Part shown: one piece after another, positions 58,191-64,000 of the stretch | Numbering within the stretch: position 1 is the stretch's first letter | Layout: every line of letters starts with the position of its first letter | Assembly (NCBI RefSeq): GCF_002932875.1 | Contig: NZ_PSWS01000039.1 | Location: 39,755 to 103,754, forward strand | Origin: Rathayibacter tritici | GTDB taxonomy: Bacteria; Actinomycetota; Actinomycetes; Actinomycetales; Microbacteriaceae | Length of the DNA: 64,000 bases | Reading direction: 5' to 3' | Translations under genes and position numbers: made by a program | The notes under the pieces: generated by a model | The model's database searches: none | Seen by the model: the letters and a program-made list of their open reading frames with translations, nothing else | Told to the model about the DNA's origin: nothing

Positions 58191-58811
58191 TCAGGCGACC
58201 CGATCCTCCTTCGAGAACCCGGCCCGGGCGCTGGACGCGATCTCGAGCAGAACCGGCAGGCGAGCACCCAGCAGGGTGTCGAGGGCGATCACCTCGTGAT
58301 GCACCGCGTCGACGACGGTCCGCGGCGAGACCCCGGCGCGGGGGAGGACCCGGACCTTGAGCGCGGTGTCCGAGCCGTGCCGGTAGGCCGCGACCGTGAC
58401 ATCGAGCAATTCGGTGCGTCCGGCGAGAGCGTTCTCGAGCACGTCCTCGGCGAAGCCGGTCGCAATCTCGATCCCGCCGGCAGGCCCGTCCTCGGCCTCC
58501 TCGCGGAGGACCGTCGTGGTGCGGCCGCGGCCGTGGGCGAAGGCCATCACGAGCGCCAGGACGATGCCGAGCAGGCAGATCCCGACGATGGCGTAGAGCG
58601 GCCAGAGGACCGCCGCATCGCTCCACGCGGTGCCCTGTTCTGGCGAGAGGCGCGAGACCAGGTCGGCGCCCTGGCCGTCTGCGAAGGAGAGCATCGAGTC
58701 ACGGACCGGCTGCGCGACGGCGATCAGGACGGCCCCCACGCTGACGGCCGCGAGCACGAGGCCCACGACGAAGAGGACGAGGCGGTTGACGAAGCGGTTG
58801 CTCGTGGTCAT
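58191..58811 (-). CDS. AmaP-like membrane anchor protein of Asp23 module
   Basis: A 206-residue protein with two membrane helices (about 10-32 and 67-90) and a C-terminal cytoplasmic domain resembling AmaP, the alkaline-shock-response membrane anchor that tethers Asp23 (GFAEDVLENALAGRTELLDVTVAAYR). It is the last gene of a five-gene operon, overlapping the preceding stop by one base (TGATG). Confidence 0.75.
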   Translation of the reverse strand: MTTSNRFVNRLVLFVVGLVLAAVSVGAVLIAVAQPVRDSMLSFADGQGADLVSRLSPEQGTAWSDAAVLWPLYAIVGICLLGIVLALVMAFAHGRGRTTTVLREEAEDGPAGGIEIATGFAEDVLENALAGRTELLDVTVAAYRHGSDTALKVRVLPRAGVSPRTVVDAVHHEVIALDTLLGARLPVLLEIASSARAGFSKEDRVA

Positions 58812-59392
58812 CAGATCCTCCCGGACGTCGAGATGCGGACGGTGGCGCGCGGGGTGGGCGAGGCGGCGATGCGGCCGAGCTCGTCGTCGACAGCACTCTG
58901 CACCGCATCGCGGTCGACGGCGATACCCGAGGCGGGGGTCACGTCGACCAGTGCCGTGCGGCGACCGAGCGAGGCGCGAGTGTCCTCGCGACGGGAGTGA
59001 GCGGCCGTACGGGCGGTGCGGGCGAGCGCGGAGGCGATCACGCCGTCGTCCACGACCACGGCGAGGCGGTCGTTGTCGACGGTGTGGCGCGCACGCGAGC
59101 CGGGCGCCAGCGCGAGCACCAGCAGGACGAGGGCGAGGACGCCCGCGCCGACCGCGAGCCCGATGAGAGCGGTGTTCGCAAGAGACGCGACTCCGACGAT
59201 CCCGCCGAGCAGCGCCGAGGGAGTGGCGAGCAGAGCACTGGCGCCGAGGACGGCGAGAACCGCCTCCGTGCCGACGTAGGCGGCGACCAGGGCGATCAGC
59301 ACCAGGACGACGATCTGCGCGGCCGAACGAGACCGATGGGTCTCGCGGCGGAGGTAGCGGCGGTAGCGGGTGGTGGGGGCCGACGGGCTCAT
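58811..59392 (-). CDS. DUF6286-type membrane protein of Asp23 module
   Basis: A 193-residue protein: a basic N-terminus (TRYRRYLRRETHRSRS), two hydrophobic hairpins (~25-50 and ~70-95) and a C-terminal soluble domain (DNDRLAVVVDDGVIASALARTARTAA) as in actinobacterial DUF6286 proteins next to Asp23. Function not known. ATG overlaps the upstream stop (ATGA). Confidence 0.75.
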   Translation of the reverse strand: MSPSAPTTRYRRYLRRETHRSRSAAQIVVLVLIALVAAYVGTEAVLAVLGASALLATPSALLGGIVGVASLANTALIGLAVGAGVLALVLLVLALAPGSRARHTVDNDRLAVVVDDGVIASALARTARTAAHSRREDTRASLGRRTALVDVTPASGIAVDRDAVQSAVDDELGRIAASPTPRATVRISTSGRI

Positions 59393-59739
59393 ACGACTCT
59401 CCTCGTGCTCCGGGTGCGGGTGCCGGTGACCCGGATGTCGATCCGGCTGACGGTGCGCCCGGTCAGTGCCTCCATCCGGGAGGCGATACGGGCGCGGTCG
59501 CCGTGCAGGCGCTCGAGCAGTGATCCGCCCGCGGGAACGGCACCGGACTCGAGGACGACCGGGGCGGTCACCGCGAGCGCGAGGCCGCCGTGATCGTCCG
59601 AGAGGCGGACGCGGATGGCCGAGACTTCCACGCCCAGCTCCTCGTGCGCGATCGCGACGGCCGCGCGCTCGATGGAGCGGACGGTGATGGTGACGGTGCC
59701 CGCCACCGGCGATGCGGAAGGCGTGTCGAGAGCGGTCAC
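59389..59739 (-). CDS. Asp23/Gls24-like small protein
   Basis: A 116-residue soluble protein with alternating beta strands and helices (GTVTITVRSIERAAVAIAHEELGVEVSAIRVRLSD), similar in pattern to the Asp23 fold. GTG 59739 has AGGAG 6 nt upstream; the longer frame to 60243 runs over other genes and is rejected. Third gene of the operon, 8 bp after DUF2273. Confidence 0.65.
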   Translation of the reverse strand: MTALDTPSASPVAGTVTITVRSIERAAVAIAHEELGVEVSAIRVRLSDDHGGLALAVTAPVVLESGAVPAGGSLLERLHGDRARIASRMEALTGRTVSRIDIRVTGTRTRSTRRVV

Positions 59740-59747
59740 GGCGGCTC

Positions 59748-59969
59748 CTAGCGGGAGGTAGTGCGGCCGCGGAACACGTCCACGAGGCTGCGCACGTCGA
59801 GGGAGCCGTCGGCGATGCGAGCGATCACGATGCCCAGTGCCATGAAGACGGCGGTGAGGACGAAGCCCCAGAAGCCGAACATCAGGGCCGCGAAGGCGAG
59901 GACCGCGCCGACCACGACGCCGAGGACGGTACTGCGGCCACCGGGTGCGGGGCGCTGGACGTCGCTCAT
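59748..59969 (-). CDS. DUF2273 small membrane protein
   Basis: A 73-residue protein with a double hydrophobic segment (VLGVVVGAVLAFAALMFGFWGFV...) and a C-terminal DGSLDVRSLVDVFRGR, the DUF2273 pattern found beside Asp23 and AmaP. Probably helps anchor Asp23. ATG overlaps the Asp23 stop (ATGA). Confidence 0.85.
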   Translation of the reverse strand: MSDVQRPAPGGRSTVLGVVVGAVLAFAALMFGFWGFVLTAVFMALGIVIARIADGSLDVRSLVDVFRGRTTSR

Positions 59970-60472
59970 CGGACGCGGCTCTCGGCGGCCTCGTCGTCCT
60001 TGTCCTCGCCCGGGATGTGCACGTCGACGATCGCGACGTTGATCTCGGCGACGGCCATGCCGACCAGCTCGGTGATGGCCTCGGAGACAGCGGAGCGGAC
60101 GGAGTCGGCCACCTTCTGCATCGGAACCGGGTACTCGACGACGATCGTGACGTCGGCCGCGACCTGGGTCTCGCCGACCTCGACGCTGACGCCCTGCGCG
60201 TGGTCGGCGCCTCCGACGACCTGGCGGATCGCGCCGAAGGCACGGGCGGCGTTGTTACCGAGGGCGAAGACGCCGGGAACCTGGCGGGCGGCGATGCCGG
60301 CGACCTTAGCCACGACGCTGTCGTCGATGACCGTGGTGCCCTGGGCAGTACCGGAGGTCTGCGAGCCGCCGAGGCTCGTGACCGTGTCGACCGACGTCTT
60401 GCCGACGGAGGTCTTATCGACCGACGCCTTGTCGACGCGGGGGGTGGAGGGGGTGCGCGTGGTGTCGCTCAT
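59966..60472 (-). CDS. Asp23/Gls24-family envelope stress protein
   Basis: A 168-residue protein. After a ~45-residue Thr/Ser/Lys-rich region comes the Asp23 domain (~50-155: VIDDSVVAKVAGIAARQVPGVFALG, VEVGETQVAADVTIVVEYPVPM). Asp23 is abundant and held at the membrane by AmaP; loss triggers cell-wall stress in Staphylococcus. First gene of the operon; ATG 60472 follows AGGAG. The 190-bp gap to the divergent sigma-factor gene must contain both promoters. Confidence 0.9.
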   Translation of the reverse strand: MSDTTRTPSTPRVDKASVDKTSVGKTSVDTVTSLGGSQTSGTAQGTTVIDDSVVAKVAGIAARQVPGVFALGNNAARAFGAIRQVVGGADHAQGVSVEVGETQVAADVTIVVEYPVPMQKVADSVRSAVSEAITELVGMAVAEINVAIVDVHIPGEDKDDEAAESRVR

Positions 60473-60664
60473 GGTGTCTCCTGACCGTCTCTGCGGCCGC
60501 CGCTACGGGGCGGACCGAGGTTCTCAGTCCGGCGGAATTCCGCTCGGGCTGTGCTTTCATAGGTGGGACGGAGCCCGGAGGCCGTTCGTCACGGTGTCGG
60601 ATCACCTTTTTCCTGACCGTCACCTGAGAGTGGCCCGAGGCTGCAAGAGCAGGGAGGAGGCGCC

Positions 60665-61213
60665 GTGCCCGGACTGGAAGCGGCGAGCGATGCGCTGCTC
60701 GCTGAGCGTTCCGCCGAGGGCGACGTCCGCGCCTTCGAGGTGCTCGTCAAGCGGCACCAGTCGATCCTGCGTGCCTACGCCTGGCGGTTCACGGGCTCGC
60801 AGGCTGACGCGTCCGACGCGGTGCAGAACGCCCTGATGACGGTCTGGGAGCAGCTGCCTCAGCTCAAGGAGCCGGCGAGCGTGCGCAGTTGGATGATGCG
60901 GATCGTCAGCCGCGCCAGCGTCGACCTGCTGCGCCAGCGCCGCCCCACCGACGACGTCGACGCCGTGGAGCACCCGGCGTCGCGAGAGCCCGGCCCCTTC
61001 GAGGCCGCCGAGCAGAGCGGCGCCATGCGGGCGCTCGCGCACGCCCTCTCTGAGCTGCCGGAGTCGCAGCGACAGTGCTGGCTGCTGCGCGAGGTCGGCG
61101 GAGAGTCGTACCACGAGATCGCCGATCACCTCGGTCTCACGGTGACCGCCGTGCGGGGCAAGCTCGCTCGCGCGCGCGAGTCGCTGGTCGTGGCGATGGA
61201 GGACTGGCGATGA
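60665..61213 (+). CDS. ECF-type RNA polymerase sigma factor
   Basis: A 182-residue sigma factor. Region 2 (~20-90: DVRAFEVLVKRHQSILRAYAWRF, AVQNALMTVWEQLPQL) binds core and the -10 element; region 4 (~120-175: LPESQRQCWLLREVGGESYHEIADHLGLTVTAVRGKLARAR) binds -35. GTG 60665 is preceded by GGGAGGAGG. It heads an operon with two Asp23-like genes and is divergent from the second Asp23 operon, so it probably controls these envelope genes. Confidence 0.92.
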   Translation: MPGLEAASDALLAERSAEGDVRAFEVLVKRHQSILRAYAWRFTGSQADASDAVQNALMTVWEQLPQLKEPASVRSWMMRIVSRASVDLLRQRRPTDDVDAVEHPASREPGPFEAAEQSGAMRALAHALSELPESQRQCWLLREVGGESYHEIADHLGLTVTAVRGKLARARESLVVAMEDWR

Positions 61214-61226
61214 GGGAGCAGACGCG

Positions 61227-61868
61227 ATGAACGCGGACCAGGGTCCCGGCGACGGGCAGGAGAGCGCGGTGGAGCACGATGTCGTGCTGCCGACCGCGCC
61301 CGACCAGGAGGGCGACGGCATCGGCATCGACGAGCTGAGCGACTACCTCGACCGAGGGCGCTCGCCGTACGACCCTGTCATCGAGGAATCGCCCGAGCAC
61401 CGCCGTACGCTCCGCGCCCTCCAGCGGGTGCGCGCTCTCTCCAGCGCGCTCATCGACGACGACGCCGCGCGCCTGCCCGCTCCGCACGAGAGCTGGTTCG
61501 GCTCGATCCTGACCCAGGTGCGCCGCGAGGCGCGGGCCGGCCGCGACATTCCGCTGGCGAGCGTCCAGCCCGACGTCTTGCTCACCATCACTGAGGGCGC
61601 GGTCCGCGGACTGGTGCGCGAGGCGGGCGACAGTGTCGCCGGTGTGCTGGTGGGCCGCTGCCGCCTGTTGGGCGACGTCGCCGAACCGGGCGCGGAGGTC
61701 GTGGTGGATCTGACGATCTCGGTCTTCTGGGGCGTCCCGATCGCCGAGGCCGCCCAGCAGGTGCGCGAGCGCGTGCACTCGCGGCTGCTGACCCAGACCG
61801 AGCTGCGGGTGGTCAGGATCGACGTCCGCGTGCAGGACGTCTACGTCCCCGGGCCGGAGGAGTCGTGA
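61227..61868 (+). CDS. Asp23-like protein with extra N-terminal region (possible anti-sigma)
   Basis: A 213-residue protein, 13 bp after the sigma-factor gene. Residues ~30-85 (IDELSDYLDRGRSPYD, PEHRRTLRALQRVRALSSALI) are helical and occupy the place where an anti-sigma domain would be expected, but there is no zinc HxxxCxxC motif. Residues ~108-205 match the Asp23 fold (VLLTITEGAVRGLVREAGDSVAGVLVGRCRL). No membrane helix. A role as soluble anti-sigma is an inference from gene order only. Confidence 0.75.
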   Translation: MNADQGPGDGQESAVEHDVVLPTAPDQEGDGIGIDELSDYLDRGRSPYDPVIEESPEHRRTLRALQRVRALSSALIDDDAARLPAPHESWFGSILTQVRREARAGRDIPLASVQPDVLLTITEGAVRGLVREAGDSVAGVLVGRCRLLGDVAEPGAEVVVDLTISVFWGVPIAEAAQQVRERVHSRLLTQTELRVVRIDVRVQDVYVPGPEES

Positions 61869-62245
61869 GCGGCCTCGAGTCCGCGTCGGCCGCTGATCCC
61901 GTGACGGCGCTCGCCGCAGAGCTGCGCGCCCTCGACGGTGTCGCCGCGCTCGTGCCCGCGCGGCCGGAGGTGCGCGACGTGCTCGCTCACGCGGCCGCGG
62001 TGCTGAGCGCTACGGGCGTCGTGGTCGGGCCGCTCGGGACCGCGAGCGGCGGGACCTTCGCCGCTCCGGTGCTGGTCCGCGTGGCGGGCGAGGAGGTGGC
62101 GGTGGCCGTGGACTTCTGTGTGACGGACGAGGCGTCGGCGCCCGATGTGGCGCGCGCGATCGGAGCCGTGGTGCGCGAGTGGTGCGTCCGCGAGCATCCG
62201 CAGTTATCGCCCCGGGTGAGCGTGCGGGTCGCCGCGGTCGACTGA
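61865..62245 (+). CDS. Diverged Asp23-like small protein
   Basis: A 126-residue soluble protein with an Asp23-like strand-helix pattern (VTALAAELRALDGVAALVPA, APVLVRVAGEEVAVAVDFCV). GTG 61865 overlaps the stop of the previous gene (GTGA). Third gene of the sigma-factor operon; no individual function known. Confidence 0.65.
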   Translation: MSGLESASAADPVTALAAELRALDGVAALVPARPEVRDVLAHAAAVLSATGVVVGPLGTASGGTFAAPVLVRVAGEEVAVAVDFCVTDEASAPDVARAIGAVVREWCVREHPQLSPRVSVRVAAVD

Positions 62246-62258
62246 TCGACGGCAGCGC

Positions 62259-63182
62259 TCAGCGGCGCTCGGCGAGAAACGCCTCCGTTTCGGCCGCGGT
62301 CGGCGCGGAGACCGCAGCCCCGTGCCGGGTGACCGAGATCGCAGCGGCCGCGCTCGCCCAGCGGCTGAGGGCGACCAGGTGCTCCGGGTCATCGGCTCCG
62401 GTCGCCGCGAGGCGGGCCGCGAACGCGCCGCAGAAGGTGTCGCCGGCGCCGGTGGTGTCCACCGCCTCCACCGGGAAGGCCGGGGTGCGAATCGGCGAGC
62501 GGCCGCGGACCGCCACGACGACGCCGTCGGAGCCGAGTGTGACCAGCACGAGCGGCACCAGCGCGGTGAGGGCCGCGGCGAGTGCATCGTCGTCGTCTCC
62601 GCCCAGGCCCCGGTCGGCGGCGAGCTCGCGCGCCTCGTGCTCGTTGACGATCAGCACATCCAGCGCCGCCAGTAGCTCCTCGGGTAGCGGGCCGATCGGA
62701 GCGGCGTTCAGGATCGTCGTGGCGCCGCCTGCGCGCGCGGCGCGGGCCGCCTCCGTCACCGTCGCGGTCGGGATCTCGAGCTGCAGGAGGACGGCGTCGG
62801 CCGCCGCGACGAGCGCCGACTCCTTCGCGGTCAGCCCGACCAGAGCGGCGTTCGCGCCGGAGTCGACGACGATCGCGTTCTCCCCCCGCTCGTCGACGGT
62901 GATCTGGGCGGTGCCGGTACGGACGTCTCCTCGGCGCGCGCGCAGCTCCAGGGGCTCGGCGTCGAGGACTGCGGCGAGCTCGTCGCCCGCGGAGTCGTGG
63001 CCGAGGCTCGTGACGAAGACGGTGCCCGGCTGGGTGCGGGCCGCCGCGACGGCCTGGTTCAGCCCCTTGCCGCCGGGGAAAGTGCGCGCGTCGAGGGCGA
63101 GTACCGTCTCTCCCGGCCCAGGGATGCGGGCGACCCGGTGGACGTGATCGAGGTTGGCGCTACCGAGCACGAGGAGGGACAT
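62259..63182 (-). CDS. PfkB-family sugar kinase (ribokinase-like)
   Basis: A 307-residue carbohydrate kinase: LGSANLDHVHRVARIPGPGETV and ALDARTFPGGKGLNQAVAAAR (PfkB signature 1, sugar binding), NEHEARELA, and VDTTGAGDTFCGAFAARLAA (signature 2, anion hole and catalytic Asp). Closest to ribokinase. ATG 63182 is preferred to the longer frame to 63248, because the conserved region starts there. Divergent from the aldo/keto reductase. Confidence 0.88.
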   Translation of the reverse strand: MSLLVLGSANLDHVHRVARIPGPGETVLALDARTFPGGKGLNQAVAAARTQPGTVFVTSLGHDSAGDELAAVLDAEPLELRARRGDVRTGTAQITVDERGENAIVVDSGANAALVGLTAKESALVAAADAVLLQLEIPTATVTEAARAARAGGATTILNAAPIGPLPEELLAALDVLIVNEHEARELAADRGLGGDDDDALAAALTALVPLVLVTLGSDGVVVAVRGRSPIRTPAFPVEAVDTTGAGDTFCGAFAARLAATGADDPEHLVALSRWASAAAAISVTRHGAAVSAPTAAETEAFLAERR

Positions 63183-63189
63183 GCCCTCG

Positions 63190-63195
63190 ACGTTA
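63190..63195 (-). promoter_or_regulatory. -10 hexamer of leaderless promoter for PfkB kinase
   Basis: TAACGT on the minus strand ends 7 nt before the ATG at 63182. Confidence 0.45.
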
Positions 63196-63235
63196 GGGCA
63201 CGCGCAAGGGGGTCCGCCGCTCCCCGGGCGGCACC

Positions 63236-63241
63236 TACGGT
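63236..63241 (+). promoter_or_regulatory. -10 hexamer of leaderless promoter for aldo/keto reductase
   Basis: TACGGT ends 6 nt before the ATG at 63248. Confidence 0.45.
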
Positions 63242-63247
63242 GGAGCA

Positions 63248-64000
63248 ATGGACACTCGAATCCTCGGACGCACCGGCGCCCCTGTCTCCGTCGTCGGCCT
63301 CGGAACCTGGCAGCTCGGTGCCGACTGGGGGGACGTCGCCGAGACCGACGCGCTCGCCGTGCTCGACGCCGCCGTCGAGTCGGGGGTCACCCTCTTCGAC
63401 ACCGCGGATGTGTACGGCGACGGCCGCAGCGAGCGCACGATCGGCGCCTACCGCGCAGCGCATCCGGACGCGAAGGTCGTCGTCGCCACGAAGATGGGCC
63501 GTCGCGCCGAGCAGATCCCCGCGAATTACGTGCTCGAGAACTTCCGCGCCTGGACCGACCGCTCGCGCGCGAACCTCCGCGTCGACACCCTCGACCTGGT
63601 GCAGCTGCACTGCCCGCCCACCTCCGTCTACTCCGACGACGCGGTCTACGACGCGTTGGACACCCTCGTGGCCGAGGGCGCGATCGCGGCCTACGGCGTC
63701 TCGGTCGAGCGCACTGAGGAGGCGCTCACCGCGATCGCCCGCCCGAACGTCGCGAGCGTCCAGATCATCCTGAATGCGTTCCGCCTGAAGCCGCTCGACG
63801 AGGTGTTGCCCGCCGCCCGCGAGGCCGGCGTCGGCATCCTCGCCCGCGTCCCGCTCGCCTCCGGCCTGCTCAGCGGCCGGTACACGACCGAGACCACCTT
63901 CGCTCCGGAGGACCACCGCAGCTACAACCGCGACGGCTCCGCCTTCGACGTCGGCGAGACCTTCTCTGGCGTCGACTTCGCAACCGGCGTGGAGGCGGCG
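63248..64000 (+). CDS. Aldo/keto reductase, 5' part (runs off window)
   Basis: The first 251 codons of an AKR TIM-barrel oxidoreductase. The catalytic tetrad is visible: DTADVYGDG (Asp and Tyr), VVATKMGRR (Lys) and LVQLHCPP (His). GVSVERTEEALTAI and ILARVPLASGLLSGRYT follow. It reduces aldehydes or ketones with NADPH; the C-terminal cofactor-binding loop is outside the window. Confidence 0.9.
   Translation, partial: MDTRILGRTGAPVSVVGLGTWQLGADWGDVAETDALAVLDAAVESGVTLFDTADVYGDGRSERTIGAYRAAHPDAKVVVATKMGRRAEQIPANYVLENFRAWTDRSRANLRVDTLDLVQLHCPPTSVYSDDAVYDALDTLVAEGAIAAYGVSVERTEEALTAIARPNVASVQIILNAFRLKPLDEVLPAAREAGVGILARVPLASGLLSGRYTTETTFAPEDHRSYNRDGSAFDVGETFSGVDFATGVEAA

Overview
The window is high-GC DNA (mostly around 70 % GC by eye) with dense, short-spaced genes, many GTG starts, ATGA/GTGA gene overlaps and promoter hexamers placed directly in front of start codons. 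This, together with the gene content (Asp23/ECF modules, CE1758/CE1759-type flavin proteins, DUF6286, CebR-like LacI regulator, secreted S1 proteases, MurE with an altered substrate motif), points to an actinobacterium of the family Microbacteriaceae, with a Rathayibacter/Clavibacter-like genome as the best guess. The taxonomic call is inference; no rRNA gene is present.

Layout. 1-8.3 kb: end of a PP2C phosphatase, a semialdehyde dehydrogenase (mmsA) with a convergent PucR regulator, and a class III aminotransferase; between and beside these lie three secreted hydrolases (one SGNH esterase, two paralogous S1 serine proteases) that share a short upstream motif. 8.4-11.7 kb: ZIP metal transporter, glycosyltransferase plus flippase-like membrane protein, small membrane protein. 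11.7-15.3 kb: VWA protein, zinc-ribbon/FHA protein and Ser/Thr kinase (phospho-signalling set) with an intergenic repeat array. 15.5-19 kb: two-component flavin monooxygenase pair and a HipBA toxin-antitoxin locus with visible operators. 19-22.5 kb: ATP-grasp / alpha-E / transglutaminase operon. 22.5-28.4 kb: RelE/Phd toxin-antitoxin, MFS exporter with a broken MarR gene, DMT exporter, histidine phosphatase, EEP hydrolase, fatty acid desaturase. 28.6-32.8 kb: PspA, TPM-domain membrane protein, Old Yellow Enzyme.

33.3-37.85 kb is the odd region: an operon of clearly lower GC with a class III PLP enzyme, a FAD/NAD(P)-binding oxidoreductase, a uridine-kinase-like/HAD fusion and a second HAD phosphatase. 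It is probably horizontally acquired and looks like a small unassigned biosynthetic or modification pathway; it is the best candidate for an undescribed system.

37.9-46.9 kb: small acidic proteins, TauE/SafE exporter, a citrate transporter with its divergent CitA/CitB-type two-component system, TerC, alpha/beta hydrolase, a lipoate ligase with reversed domain order, GNAT. 47-49 kb: solitary beta-class DNA methyltransferase, then a DUF559-type nuclease-fold gene framed by two related palindromes. 49-55.3 kb: CebR-like regulator with GH1 beta-glucosidase, DHA2 drug exporter, MurE-like ligase. 55.5-58 kb: VanY-type carboxypeptidase and a secreted TIG/amidase protein. 58.2-62.2 kb: two divergent Asp23/Gls24 envelope-stress operons, one led by an ECF sigma factor. 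62.3-64 kb: PfkB sugar kinase and the start of an aldo/keto reductase.

No tRNA, rRNA, CRISPR array or complete insertion sequence was recognised. Many long open frames lie antisense to real genes and were discarded as GC artefacts.
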